Of a DNA stretch of 64,000 bases, positions 33,607-42,741 are shown one piece after another. Both the position numbers and the translations under genes were made by a program. The stretch spans positions 1 to 64,000 of the forward strand of contig JAHJNJ010000028.1 in assembly GCA_018820925.1 (NCBI GenBank), given 5' to 3'. The first letter of the stretch is position 1. The number at the start of each line of letters is the position of its first letter. Source of the stretch: Gammaproteobacteria bacterium. Its GTDB lineage: Bacteria > Pseudomonadota > Gammaproteobacteria > Burkholderiales > Gallionellaceae. The notes beneath the pieces are model-generated. The model was not told the DNA's origin, made no database searches, and worked only from the letters and a program-made list of their open reading frames with translations.

Positions 33607-34649
33607 ACAAGCGTGGGAATCGCATAGCGGTGACCGGGGCAAGCGGCTTTGTCGGGCATTGCCTGTGTGCCGAAATTGCTAGGCGTGGAGGACGGGTCAA
33701 GGCAATTCTGCGTACGTCCGATTCGTTGCAGCAGAAATTCGAGTCCTTTGTCGTCGGCCAGATAAATGGCCACACAGACTGGGCCGAATCGCTACGTGGG
33801 GTAGATGTTGTCATTCATCTCGCCGCGCGAGTGCATGTCATGCACGAAGAAGCAGCCAATCCATTGGATGAGTTTCGCAAAGTTAATGTTGTAGGGACAG
33901 AACGCTTGGCGCGACAAGCGGCGCGGGCTGGGGTCAAACGGCTGGTATTTGTCAGTTCAATCAAAGTAAACGGTGAAAACACCCTCTCCCCCCCCTTTGG
34001 TGGAACTTCTAGCCATTCGACTAGGCCGCCCAAGGACGGCGACCAAGTCGCTGGTTATCCCGCTCGCGGGGGAGGGGAGCGTAAAGTTTTTGCTGAATCG
34101 GATATTCCTTCTGCGCGAGATCCGTATGGCATTTCCAAGTGGGAAGCCGAACAGGCTTTGCATCGAGTTGCTGCAGAAACGGGGCTGGAAATCGTGATCG
34201 TTCGTCCACCTCTGGTTTACGGTCCGGGGGTGAAGGGAAACTTCGCGCAAATGCTGAAGGCGATTGCCAGGGGAATACCATTGCCACTTGCCTCAGTGCA
34301 TAATCTGCGAAGTCTGCTATATGTGGAAAACCTGGTCGATTCCTTGCTGGTTTGTGCGACACATCCAGCCGCCGTCGGGCGGACCTATCTGGTGAGTGAT
34401 GGCGATGATGTCTCCACACCGGACCTGTTGCGCCAATTGGGGAATGCAATGGGGCTGCCGGCAAGGCTGTTTCCTTTTCCTCCTGCCTGGCTGAAATTGG
34501 GCGGCCGGCTGATTGGCAAGGCAGACCAGGTTGAACGACTGCTGGGTTCGTTGCGGGTTGATAGTGGTAAGATTCGCCGCGAACTCAACTGGAAACCGCC
34601 GTACACCTTGCAGCAGGGGCTGCAAGCGACCGCTGCGCGGTATCATTGA
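33603..34649 (+). CDS. NAD-dependent epimerase (WbpV/UDP-HexNAc 4-epimerase-like) with internal insertion
   Basis: A 348-residue extended SDR. IAVTGASGFVGHCLCAEIA is the NAD site, VVIHLAARVHVM, FVSSIKVNGE with the catalytic Ser, DPYGISKWEAE with YxxxK, and IVRPPLVYGPGVKGNF follow the WbpV/WbpK pattern, which in Pseudomonas gives UDP-QuiNAc or UDP-FucNAc. Between VNGE and DIPSARDPYG lie about 36 extra residues (about 127-162), rich in Pro, Gly and basic residues, encoded by a palindrome-like stretch at 33983-34086; related proteins have only a few residues there. Start is TTG 33603 with GGAG about 10 bases before. The 34656 and 35626 genes complete an initiation set. Confidence 0.85.
   Translation: MNKRGNRIAVTGASGFVGHCLCAEIARRGGRVKAILRTSDSLQQKFESFVVGQINGHTDWAESLRGVDVVIHLAARVHVMHEEAANPLDEFRKVNVVGTERLARQAARAGVKRLVFVSSIKVNGENTLSPPFGGTSSHSTRPPKDGDQVAGYPARGGGERKVFAESDIPSARDPYGISKWEAEQALHRVAAETGLEIVIVRPPLVYGPGVKGNFAQMLKAIARGIPLPLASVHNLRSLLYVENLVDSLLVCATHPAAVGRTYLVSDGDDVSTPDLLRQLGNAMGLPARLFPFPPAWLKLGGRLIGKADQVERLLGSLRVDSGKIRRELNWKPPYTLQQGLQATAARYH
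33983..34086. repeat. Palindrome-like element inserted in frame in the epimerase gene
   Basis: The stretch opens CCCTCTCCCCCCCC and closes GCGGGGGAGGGGAGCG, complementary in large part, with a smaller hairpin inside (GCCG...CGGC near 34024-34040). It encodes a Pro/Gly-rich insert where the enzyme family has almost nothing, and keeps the frame. This looks like a mobile REP/RPE-type palindrome that has landed in a coding region. Confidence 0.6.
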
Positions 34650-34655
34650 CCATCT

Positions 34656-35633
34656 ATGAGCTATATCACCCCCATCATTACGGCGCTCTGCTCGGTGTTA
34701 TTGATCGCAATCATACTCGCCAGCGGGCTTTACAAGAACTTTCAGGACGTCCCAAACGAGCGGTCCTTGCATTCCTTACCCATCCCGCGTATCGGGGGCG
34801 TCGGGCTGACTGCCGGAGTACTGGGCGGCTGGATGTTTGAGTTCACTTCGCTAATGTGGTGGGTAGTACTGCCGCTGGTTGGACTGTTCATCCTTTCACT
34901 ATTTGACGACATACGCGGTCTGCCCGTGCGCCTGCGCATGTTGGCGCATATCGTTGCAGCGGCTATTCTGGTTGGAGGCTCCGGTTTGTACACAAGCCAT
35001 GGGCTGGTGGCCGCCATGACAGCGCTGTTGCTTACGGTCTGGGTGACCAATCTTTACAATTTCATGGATGGTTCGGATGGGTTGGCTGGCGGAATGGGCC
35101 TTATCGGATTTGCCTTTTATGGTGTCGCGGCCTTGCATGCTCACAATGAGACGCTGGCGACGCTGTGCTTTGCCGTCAGCGCGGCAGCGTTGGGTTTCCT
35201 CTTCCACAATTTTCCGCCGGCAAAAGTCTTCATGGGCGATGCGGGCTCCATTCCGCTTGGCTTTCTTGTTGCAGCCATGGGGCTATGGGGATGGCAGCAG
35301 GGATGCTGGACAGTATGGTTTCCTTTGCTGGTTTTCTCGCCCTTTATCGCAGATGCGAGCGTGACGCTGATAAAGCGTACCTTGCGCGGTGTGAAGATAA
35401 CTGAAGCACACCGCGAGCATTACTATCAGCGCGCGATATTGCTGGGCTGGAGCCATCGCAAGTTGGCACTCATCGAATATTTGCTGATGCTGGCGAGCGG
35501 CATGGCGGCGTTGTCGTCCCTTAACCAGTCGTTTCCCTGGCTGATTTTGCTTGTGTGTTTGGTCGGCTACGGGGCATTGATGTTGCCACTCGACAGGGCA
35601 TGGAATAAATACGAACGGGGACAGCATGCTTAA
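34656..35633 (+). CDS. Undecaprenyl-phosphate glycosyl-1-phosphate transferase (WbpL/WecA-type)
   Basis: A 325-residue membrane enzyme with about ten segments that puts the first sugar phosphate on undecaprenyl phosphate and so starts the glycan. PNERSLHSLPIPRIGGVGL, LSLFDDIRGLP with the DD pair, LYNFMDGSDGLAGGMG with the NxxxD catalytic block, VFMGDAGSIPLGF, and AHREHYYQRAI (the HxxH-type loop) are all in place. This pattern is closest to WbpL, which uses UDP-FucNAc or UDP-QuiNAc. It lies between the WbpV-like and WbpM-like genes, as in Pseudomonas O-antigen loci. Its stop overlaps the next ATG by 8 nt. Confidence 0.92.
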   Translation: MSYITPIITALCSVLLIAIILASGLYKNFQDVPNERSLHSLPIPRIGGVGLTAGVLGGWMFEFTSLMWWVVLPLVGLFILSLFDDIRGLPVRLRMLAHIVAAAILVGGSGLYTSHGLVAAMTALLLTVWVTNLYNFMDGSDGLAGGMGLIGFAFYGVAALHAHNETLATLCFAVSAAALGFLFHNFPPAKVFMGDAGSIPLGFLVAAMGLWGWQQGCWTVWFPLLVFSPFIADASVTLIKRTLRGVKITEAHREHYYQRAILLGWSHRKLALIEYLLMLASGMAALSSLNQSFPWLILLVCLVGYGALMLPLDRAWNKYERGQHA

Positions 35634-37458
35634 GGTCAGTCGCTATACTGTAATGGCTGTGGTGCATGATCTGTTGGTTGCGGCCTTGGCATGGGCGGGC
35701 GCATATCTATTGCGTTTCAATTTTGACCTGCCGCAAAACTATCAAAGCGAGATGTGGCGCACCATGTTATGCGTTGCGCCACTGCAATCTGTCATTTTCT
35801 GGTTTATGGGCCTGTACCGCGGTATCTGGCGCTTCGCCAGTGTGGCGGATCTGCGTCGTATTCTCACGGCGGTTTTGCTTGCTGCCTTGCTGATCCCGTT
35901 GTGTTTCTGGTTGTTCCGCGTAGATGCCGTCGTTCCGCGTTCGGTGCTGATTCTCGATCCGATTCTGTTGTTGCTGGTGATGGGTGGCGACCGTCTGCTT
36001 TATCGTTTGTGGAAAGAGAATTTGCTATATGGCGACTTTCATTTGCGGGGCGAGCCCGTGCTGGTGCTGGGTGCGGGCGTGATTGGCATCAACCTGTCCA
36101 AGGAGCTTGCCCGCAGCAACGAATGGCATCAGGTCGGATTTCTCGATGACGACCCGGACAAACAAGGACGCTCGATCAATGGCATGAAGGTGCTGGGGCG
36201 GCTGGATAGTATGCCGTATTGGGCGCAGCTGTTGGGCGTGAATCAGGTCATTCTTGCCATGCCCTCTGCATCGCACCAAGTGCGCAAACGTGCTATCGAT
36301 CTTGCGAACAACAACGGCATCAAAGCCCTGATGGTTCCCGCTTTCGAGGATCTGTTGAGCGGTCGAGTGGCAATTTCTCAACTGCGCGCAGTGGAGCTGG
36401 ACGACCTGCTCGGGCGTGACCCGGTCCAGTTGGACGATGCGGGCTTGCAGGAGCAATTGACCGGCAAAGTGGTGCTGGTGACGGGCGCGGGGGGGTCTAT
36501 TGGTTCCGAGTTGTGCCGCCAGATCGCATTCTTTATGCCAAAGAAACTGGTGCTCTTTGAAGCCAGCGAGTTTGCGCTGTACAACATCGAGCAGGAATTG
36601 CAGAAGAGCTTTCCGCATCTCGACATCGCCTACCTTGCCGGCGATGTGCGTGATGATGCTCGCCTGGAGCAGGTGTTTTCCGAATGCAAACCGAGTGCGG
36701 TGTTTCATGCTGCGGCTTACAAACATGTGCCGTTGATGGAGCGCCACAACACCTGGCAGGCGGTGCGCAACAATGTGTTTGGCACTTGGCGCGTGGCTGT
36801 TTGTGCTCAACGGCATGGGGTGGAGACGTTTGTGCTGATCTCCACTGACAAAGCGGTGAATCCGACCAATGTGATGGGGACCACCAAGCGTTTGGCCGAA
36901 ATGGTATGCCAAAGCCTGCAGCAAGAGAGTGGCACCCGTTTCGTCATCGTGCGCTTCGGTAATGTGCTTGGCAGCAATGGCAGTGTCATTCCCAAGTTCC
37001 GCGAACAGATCGCCAACGGCGGGCCGATTACCGTGACGCATCCCGAGATTACGCGCTTCTTCATGTCCATTCCCGAAGCGGCGCAACTGGTGATGCAAGC
37101 GGGTTGCATGGGCAGGGGCGGCGAGATATTCGTGCTTGACATGGGCGAGCCGGTGAAAATTGTTGATTTGGCCAAAGACATGATCCGTCTTTCAGGATTG
37201 GGCAATGACGACATTAAGATCGAATTCACCGGCCTGCGCCCAGGCGAGAAATTGTATGAGGAACTGCTGGCAAACGACGAGAACACATTGCCGACTCCGC
37301 ATCCCAAATTGCGTATCGCCCAGGCGCGTGCCGCAAATGGCGAGATGCAGGAACTGCTGGAATGGATAGGCAGCAATTCAACCTGTTCAGATGAAGCCGT
37401 GCGCGAGCATTTGCGACGCTGGGTGCCGGAGTACACGCCCACATCGAACGGACATTGA
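35626..37458 (+). CDS. UDP-GlcNAc 4,6-dehydratase, membrane-bound (WbpM/PglF/CapD-type)
   Basis: A 610-residue protein: four membrane segments in residues 1-125, a first Rossmann-like domain (VLVLGAGVIGINL) and then the catalytic SDR domain with VLVTGAGGSIGSELCRQIA, FHAAAYKHVPLMERH, and LISTDKAVNPTNVMGTTKRL. The Met in NVMGTTK stands where other SDRs have the catalytic Tyr, as is normal for WbpM/PglF. It converts UDP-GlcNAc to the 4-keto-6-deoxy sugar used for QuiNAc, FucNAc or bacillosamine. With the WbpV-like reductase and WbpL-like transferase it forms the first-sugar module. Confidence 0.93.
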   Translation: MLKVSRYTVMAVVHDLLVAALAWAGAYLLRFNFDLPQNYQSEMWRTMLCVAPLQSVIFWFMGLYRGIWRFASVADLRRILTAVLLAALLIPLCFWLFRVDAVVPRSVLILDPILLLLVMGGDRLLYRLWKENLLYGDFHLRGEPVLVLGAGVIGINLSKELARSNEWHQVGFLDDDPDKQGRSINGMKVLGRLDSMPYWAQLLGVNQVILAMPSASHQVRKRAIDLANNNGIKALMVPAFEDLLSGRVAISQLRAVELDDLLGRDPVQLDDAGLQEQLTGKVVLVTGAGGSIGSELCRQIAFFMPKKLVLFEASEFALYNIEQELQKSFPHLDIAYLAGDVRDDARLEQVFSECKPSAVFHAAAYKHVPLMERHNTWQAVRNNVFGTWRVAVCAQRHGVETFVLISTDKAVNPTNVMGTTKRLAEMVCQSLQQESGTRFVIVRFGNVLGSNGSVIPKFREQIANGGPITVTHPEITRFFMSIPEAAQLVMQAGCMGRGGEIFVLDMGEPVKIVDLAKDMIRLSGLGNDDIKIEFTGLRPGEKLYEELLANDENTLPTPHPKLRIAQARAANGEMQELLEWIGSNSTCSDEAVREHLRRWVPEYTPTSNGH

Positions 37459-37460
37459 TT

Positions 37461-38207
37461 ATGTATTCCCTCACCATCATTCTTATCACCAAAAACGAAG
37501 CAGCAAACATCCGTGAATGTTTGCAATCGGTAGCATGGGCGGATGAAATTATTGTGGTGGATTCCGGCAGTACAGACAACACAGTGGCAATCGCCAGGCA
37601 AATGGGTGCGCAGGTTTACGAATATGACTGGCCGGGATTTGGCCCGCAAAAAAATCGTGCGCTTGATCATGCAAGCAAAGACTGGGTGTTCTCCATCGAT
37701 GCGGATGAGCGTGTTACACCGGAGCTGCGCGCCGAGATTCAGGCCGCGATGAGCGAGGGGAGGAAAGATGCATATGAGATACCCCGACTGTCGAGTTTTT
37801 GCGGAAGCTACATCCATCATTCCGGATGGCGTCCGGATTATGTAACGAGATTATTCAGGCGCGGCGCAGGGCGCTTTTCTGATGATCTGGTCCATGAAAG
37901 GGTCATTGTCACCGGTACAACAGGCAAACTGCAGCAGTCGATATTGCACGAATCGTTTCGAGATGCGGAAGAGTTGCTGGCCAAGATCAATCAATATTCG
38001 ACGGCCGGTGCACGCATGCTGCACAACAGGAACCGCACGTCTTCTCTGACAAATGCAGTTACGCATGCCTTGTGGGCCTTCGTGCGCACCTATTTTCTGC
38101 GCGCGGGTTTCCTGGATGGACGAAAAGGTTTCATGCTGGCGGTATCGACTGCCGAAGGTACATATTATCGGTACGTGAAATTGATGCTGCTGACTGAAAA
38201 GAAATAA
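37461..38207 (+). CDS. Glycosyltransferase family 2, WaaE/KdtX-like (LPS core)
   Basis: A 248-residue GT2 enzyme. SLTIILITKNEAANIRECLQ, IIVVDSGSTDNTVAIARQMG, FSIDADERVTPELRAEI and the WRPDYVTRLFRRGAGRFSDD segment with VHERV are the pattern of the WaaE/KdtX group, which adds beta-1,4-glucose to inner-core heptose. No membrane span is needed; the C terminus is basic and somewhat hydrophobic. The ATG at 37461 lies 2 bp after the WbpM-like stop. A role in core synthesis fits the GT9 gene that follows soon after. Confidence 0.85.
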   Translation: MYSLTIILITKNEAANIRECLQSVAWADEIIVVDSGSTDNTVAIARQMGAQVYEYDWPGFGPQKNRALDHASKDWVFSIDADERVTPELRAEIQAAMSEGRKDAYEIPRLSSFCGSYIHHSGWRPDYVTRLFRRGAGRFSDDLVHERVIVTGTTGKLQQSILHESFRDAEELLAKINQYSTAGARMLHNRNRTSSLTNAVTHALWAFVRTYFLRAGFLDGRKGFMLAVSTAEGTYYRYVKLMLLTEKK

Positions 38208-38211
38208 ATCC

Positions 38212-39291
38212 ATGCCGGAAATAATCAACATTGTTGAGCCGACACTGACCAATGAAGCCGGACATTGTTACAGCTTCATCAGTTCGTTTTGCAAAGCCTG
38301 TGATGAAAACAGAACAATTCGTTTGTGGGTCGACCGTCATGCAGAAGTCTCATTTGCCGGAAGAAACATCCATATCAGGAAATATTTCAATCGGGCTTTA
38401 CGAAGACTGCAAAGCTATATCCTCTACAAAAGACTGCTCCGGACTCCGGGCAGGATCTTTATATCGACGGCAGGAAGTGCAGATTTTCTTTTGCTTGATT
38501 GGGCAGCCAAAGGCGTGCTACCGCCCAAAAAAGCATTTCTCTATTCGCATTGGTTCAGGCCTAATGACAAGAAAATCGGCAGATTGAAAAAACTTGCCCT
38601 CAAACAGCCCAATCTGGAAATTCTGGGCCCCACACCTTCGGTAGTAAAAATATTTCAGGATGCGGGTTTCAAAAATGCCCACGTAGTGCCCTACCCGATT
38701 TCGGAACAGGAGGTGGTTTCTCCGGCCGGGGAAACCGGTTTCAGGCATTTGCTATATGCGGGCGCTGCACGACGCGACAAAGGCTTTTCGCATGTGGTCG
38801 ATCTGGTGGAGTATTTGCAAGCGCGCGGTTTGCAGATTCCGGTGGCGTTGCAGACTTCCCCGGAGCATTATGGTAAATATGACGCACTAACCAAGGCGGA
38901 TATTCAGCGTCTGCATTTAATTGCCTATCCCCATCTTCAACTCAGCCCGGAAACCCTCAATAACAACGAATACGCGGCCCTTTTCGACGGGGCAATTTGC
39001 ATTCAGCTATATGACACGGCTGATTTTGTGGATCGGATAAGCGGGGTGACGCTGGATGCTTTTTCGGCAGGCTGCCCGATTGTCGCCTCGCCGGGAACGT
39101 GGATTGCCAGAATGGCGCAACGTTTCGATGCGGGGATCGTGGTGGAAGACATGTCTCCAACGCAGGTACTGTCTGCGGTTCAGCGCATCATTTCGGAATA
39201 TGCACGCTACAACAAGCATGCAATTGCAGCAGGTAAAACGCTGCAGGAAGAAAATAATGCTGATGCCCTGTTCAAGGTAATAACAAAATAG
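38212..39291 (+). CDS. Glycosyltransferase (GT-B, GT1/GT4-like)
   Basis: A 359-residue protein. IINIVEPTLTNEAGHCYSFI is the N-terminal strand with the Gly-His acceptor loop; FRHLLYAGAARRDKGFSHVV, VALQTSPEHYG, and a donor-site block ISGVTLDAFSAGCPIVASPG with IVVEDMSPTQVL follow. The E of the usual EX7E motif is replaced by D in TLDAFSAG. The family is not precise, but the fold is clear. It is 4 bp after the WaaE-like gene and shares one base with the GTG start of the GT9 gene, so it probably acts on the core or a core-linked glycan. Confidence 0.7.
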   Translation: MPEIINIVEPTLTNEAGHCYSFISSFCKACDENRTIRLWVDRHAEVSFAGRNIHIRKYFNRALRRLQSYILYKRLLRTPGRIFISTAGSADFLLLDWAAKGVLPPKKAFLYSHWFRPNDKKIGRLKKLALKQPNLEILGPTPSVVKIFQDAGFKNAHVVPYPISEQEVVSPAGETGFRHLLYAGAARRDKGFSHVVDLVEYLQARGLQIPVALQTSPEHYGKYDALTKADIQRLHLIAYPHLQLSPETLNNNEYAALFDGAICIQLYDTADFVDRISGVTLDAFSAGCPIVASPGTWIARMAQRFDAGIVVEDMSPTQVLSAVQRIISEYARYNKHAIAAGKTLQEENNADALFKVITK

Positions 39292-40376
39292 TGCAAACCC
39301 GGAAAAAAATATTGGTGATCGTCACTCGACGTATCGGCGATGTTTTGCTGACCACGCCGCTAATCCGTTCTTTGCGGCGCGCCTGGCCGGATGCCATTAT
39401 AGATGCGCTGGTTTTTGCCGGGACTGAAGGCATACTCGCCAACAATCCGGATATTGACCAGGTCATCACAGTCGCGCAGCGCCCAACAGTGATGGAGCAT
39501 TTGCGTCTGATGCGGCGCTTGTGGCGAAGTTATGATATAGCGCTATCGACGATGTCGAGCGATCGCCCCACGCTGTATGCCCGTATTGCCGCCAAATATT
39601 GCGCCGGAGAAGTCAATCCCGGCAACAAGCATCGATGGAAGAAAATGCTGTTGTCGCAGTCGGTGCAAACCGACGACATCAATACTCATACAGTGCTGAT
39701 GCACCTCAAGCTTGCCGATGTGCTCGGCGTGCCACGTAATCATGAAGTGGTCGTTGCATGGCAAGCCGGGGACGAAGCAGCAGTGCGCAAGGCAATTCCT
39801 TTCGATCCCGACTCGCAAGCATATGCGGTGCTGCATGTTCATCCGATGTATGTTTACAAAGCGTGGCGGCACGAAGCCTGGCTGCAATTGGCCGACTGGT
39901 TGGAAGGGCAGGGAATACGCGTAGTCCTTACCGGTGGCGGCAGTGCGGAAGAGGTTGCGAACGTGCGCGAATTATTGGCGTCCATGCCGCAAGACACGGT
40001 TGACGTTGCCGGCAAGCTGAATTTTTCCGGCGTGGCGTATTTGCTGAGCAAGGCACGCGCATATATCGGTCCCGATACTGTTGTGACGCACCTTGCGGCG
40101 GCGGCGGGGACGCCGACTGTTGCATTGTTCGGCCCATCCAACCCGGTAAAGTGGGGGCCGTGGCCCAAAGGCTACGCGGAGGATCTAAATCCTTACAAGA
40201 TGACTGGAACCCAGCGCGTCAACAATGTGGTGTTGCTGCAAGGGACGGGCGACTGCGTGCCGTGCATGGAGGAAGGCTGCGAGCGCCATATCACCAGTTT
40301 GAGTGACTGCCTGCAGAAACTTCCGGTCGCGCGTGCGATTGATGCGCTGCGCGAACAATTGAATTTGCCGAATTAA
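39291..40376 (+). CDS. GT9 family glycosyltransferase (heptosyltransferase III/WaaQ-like)
   Basis: A 361-residue GT9 protein: ILVIVTRRIGDVLLTTPLIR at the N terminus, YAVLHVHPMYVYKAWRHEAW, VVLTGGGSAEEVANV, and IGPDTVVTHLAAAAGTPTVA with the donor-site Asp/His, GPSNPVKWGPW after it. WaaQ adds a side-branch heptose to the inner core. The cysteines in GDCVPCMEEGCERH near the C terminus also occur in relatives. GTG at 39291 is the start, overlapping the previous stop by one base. Together with the WaaE-like gene it makes a small core set inside the O-antigen region. Confidence 0.85.
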   Translation: MQTRKKILVIVTRRIGDVLLTTPLIRSLRRAWPDAIIDALVFAGTEGILANNPDIDQVITVAQRPTVMEHLRLMRRLWRSYDIALSTMSSDRPTLYARIAAKYCAGEVNPGNKHRWKKMLLSQSVQTDDINTHTVLMHLKLADVLGVPRNHEVVVAWQAGDEAAVRKAIPFDPDSQAYAVLHVHPMYVYKAWRHEAWLQLADWLEGQGIRVVLTGGGSAEEVANVRELLASMPQDTVDVAGKLNFSGVAYLLSKARAYIGPDTVVTHLAAAAGTPTVALFGPSNPVKWGPWPKGYAEDLNPYKMTGTQRVNNVVLLQGTGDCVPCMEEGCERHITSLSDCLQKLPVARAIDALREQLNLPN

Positions 40377-40392
40377 TGACTGAGAAATATAT

Positions 40393-41799
40393 ATGAATTT
40401 CTTGCGCCAATTCTGGACTGCCACGAGCAGGACAGTTCAGCAAATTCAATTAAGCTTTGCGGGATGGGTGTTGTTATTGTTATGCGCAAGTCTGCAATTC
40501 ATTTTTTCCTTGCCTCATGCCATAGCACTGAGGAAATTGTTTTTGCTGATAGCCTTCCTGCTCGCATTCAAGTATTTTTGGGAGGGGCTGAAAAAACAGC
40601 CGAAACCACTCTTGACGGCAGTTCTGATATTTGTTGCTTTTCAGGTTTGGATGCTGGTAATTTCAGGATTCATTTCCAGCCAGCCATTGGCTTCTTTTTC
40701 CGAGTGGAAAGGGCAATGGCTGCCCCCATTCATGGATTTTGTTGCCGGAATCGGACTTGCCCGTGCCCTGATGTTGTCCAGAATGAAGAATCCTTCGGCG
40801 ATCATCGTGCTGAGCATCCTGATTCCGGTCACCGCATTCCTGTGTGCGAATGCAATTGCCATAATCCATGGCTGGATCCAGGCGAGTGCATTTCTCCCAA
40901 GCCAGCCCGGAATCGGTGATCACAAGGGAATCAACGGCTATTTGGTTGCCTTGCTGGCACCAATACTGATTGCCGATTTGCTGAGTCGCTTTATCAAAGG
41001 AAACAGGTTGCTCCCGTTACCCGTATGGGCAATTTCCGGCTTGCTTATATTCGCAATAGGCACTCTGATCGCAACGACAAATCGTAACGGCATAGTCATC
41101 ATGATTATGACCTTCATGCTGTGTGTGATGATCATGATTCCGGAAATCCGAAAGATATATTCTGCGAAAAGAGTCATCTCTTTTGTTGTGGCAACGCTTG
41201 TATTCGTGCTGGCAATCGCGCTGGTTTCCTACAAAATCGATCCCCGTTGGCAAACTTTCGCAGAAACCATACCCATCGCCTGGGATATAGATCGCGATTT
41301 GTTGTGGTTAAACGGCGATGATGCCAGTGCGGCTCCTTTGACTCCCAGCGGCAAACAGGTCGATATTTCCGAATATAGCCGCATCGCCTGGGCGCATGAA
41401 GGGTGGCGCATGCTGAAGCAGCATCCTTGGGGAATAGAAATTGCGCGGGATACCTTTCGCAAACTCGAACTGGAAAAATACGGACATGCAGGCATGTCGC
41501 ACAGTCACAATAGTTGGATAGATTTGGGCCTGAATGTGGGTATACCGGGATTGATTCTCTGGGGAAGTTTTTTAGCGTTACTGGCCCGATTCGGGTGGCA
41601 AACCTGGCGGACACATAAAGAACCGCTGGGACTGGCGCTGGCAGTTCTGGTCATCATGTTTGCCCTGAGGGGATTGCTGGATTCGATTTTCCGCGATCAC
41701 GAGCTTGAACAGTTCCTGCTGGTGACGAGTTTGCTACTTGGTACGCTTTGTTTCGGGAGAAAAGATTTTCATCAAGGCAGAATCAACAATGGCAGCTAA
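40393..41799 (+). CDS. O-antigen ligase family membrane protein (WaaL-like)
   Basis: A 468-residue protein with about twelve hydrophobic segments. TNRNGIVIMIMTFML is the short conserved loop before the large external loop, and SEYSRIAWAHEGWRMLKQHP, then GMSHSHNSWIDLGLNVGIPG with the conserved His, are the family signature. WaaL joins lipid-linked O-antigen to lipid A-core on the periplasmic side. Following core glycosyltransferases directly, this is the better candidate for the ligase of the two family members in the window. The gene faces a reverse-strand gene across 45 bp. Confidence 0.85.
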   Translation: MNFLRQFWTATSRTVQQIQLSFAGWVLLLLCASLQFIFSLPHAIALRKLFLLIAFLLAFKYFWEGLKKQPKPLLTAVLIFVAFQVWMLVISGFISSQPLASFSEWKGQWLPPFMDFVAGIGLARALMLSRMKNPSAIIVLSILIPVTAFLCANAIAIIHGWIQASAFLPSQPGIGDHKGINGYLVALLAPILIADLLSRFIKGNRLLPLPVWAISGLLIFAIGTLIATTNRNGIVIMIMTFMLCVMIMIPEIRKIYSAKRVISFVVATLVFVLAIALVSYKIDPRWQTFAETIPIAWDIDRDLLWLNGDDASAAPLTPSGKQVDISEYSRIAWAHEGWRMLKQHPWGIEIARDTFRKLELEKYGHAGMSHSHNSWIDLGLNVGIPGLILWGSFLALLARFGWQTWRTHKEPLGLALAVLVIMFALRGLLDSIFRDHELEQFLLVTSLLLGTLCFGRKDFHQGRINNGS

Positions 41800-41844
41800 C
41801 CTGACTGTGGTGGGTCTGCCTTATGGTGATAAATCAGCGCGCCC

Positions 41845-42594
41845 CTAGAATAGAGAACTGAAGGACTTGTCTCTTTTTACTATTCGCAATCTTATTCTTT
41901 CCTTGATTCTGCGCTTCAGGTTATTTTTATAGTATGTGCCCGATCCGCCTGCTACTCCGCAGATTACAGGGGGCACATTGAACATGATTTTTGAAAATTG
42001 CTCTTTCCGGATTACATCCCGAAAGCAATGTTCAAGGCTGAGTCCCTGCTCGCCGCCAACGTTCAGATACACTGTAGACAGATATTTCAGATAGAACGAC
42101 TTACTAACCAGATAAAACCTGGTGTCAACGTATTCGAACCGGGTTTTACCCAGGGAGAAAACATTGGAAAAAAATGCTTTGCACAAAAATTTGCCATTCC
42201 AGTGTTCAAGGCAATCGAAAAAGTTTTCTACCCACAGTTTGGATGTGCACTTGGCAAAGAAATCGGATTCCTTGAGGCTTGCGGAATGCTGAAGGGCATA
42301 ATTGACTATTTCGCCTTCACCATAGCCTTTTCCATGCAAACGAACCATTTCTATATTGTTCTCGAAAAAAATGCATTCGATATTTGCGCCAGGAAATTTC
42401 TCAAGAATTACCTTTGAAAAATCAAAATTTGACCCATCGCATATAACCAAACGCAAATCGGGAGATATTGCCAGCCATTTTTCGACAGACTCGAGGGTAT
42501 ATCGAATTCGTGTATCTTTATCTTTAAGAGAAACGGACTGGTCGGAAACAAACACGCATGAAGTTAAAAGAATGGGGGGGAAATTTGACGTCAT
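41845..42594 (-). CDS. Protein of unknown function (possible glycosyltransferase)
   Basis: I do not recognise this 249-residue protein. SVEKWLAISPDLRLVICDGS reads like the first strand-helix-strand of a GT-A fold; FFENNIEMVRLHGKGYGEGE, DFFAKCTSKLWVENFF and RFYLVSKSFYLKYL follow, then a basic C-terminal tail. KCTSKLWVEN near the middle is reminiscent of transferases that copy K(G/T)R(Y/L). The ATG at 42594 gives a clean N terminus; the frame is open to 42741, but that part is unlike a normal start. It is A/T-rich, on the opposite strand to its neighbours, and looks recently acquired. Confidence 0.55.
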   Translation of the reverse strand: MTSNFPPILLTSCVFVSDQSVSLKDKDTRIRYTLESVEKWLAISPDLRLVICDGSNFDFSKVILEKFPGANIECIFFENNIEMVRLHGKGYGEGEIVNYALQHSASLKESDFFAKCTSKLWVENFFDCLEHWNGKFLCKAFFSNVFSLGKTRFEYVDTRFYLVSKSFYLKYLSTVYLNVGGEQGLSLEHCFRDVIRKEQFSKIMFNVPPVICGVAGGSGTYYKNNLKRRIKERIRLRIVKRDKSFSSLF

Positions 42595-42741
42595 GTTGTC
42601 GCAGGCCGATGTCTCGAAATAAACAATGGATATGATAAGGCGTTGTAAGAAGCCGATTATGGCGTCGGTATATCCCCCGACGAATTCGTCGTCCAATCGC
42701 TGCGGCATAATAAAGTATAAGTGCCCGTAACGGAACAACAT

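Noticed and set aside
36025-37098. Minus-strand frame of 357 codons
   Set aside because: Antisense to the WbpM-like gene; low-complexity, His-rich translation with no domain.
35626-37458. SDR with Met in place of the catalytic Tyr, at first sight a broken enzyme
   Set aside because: Met at this place is normal for the WbpM/PglF membrane dehydratases.
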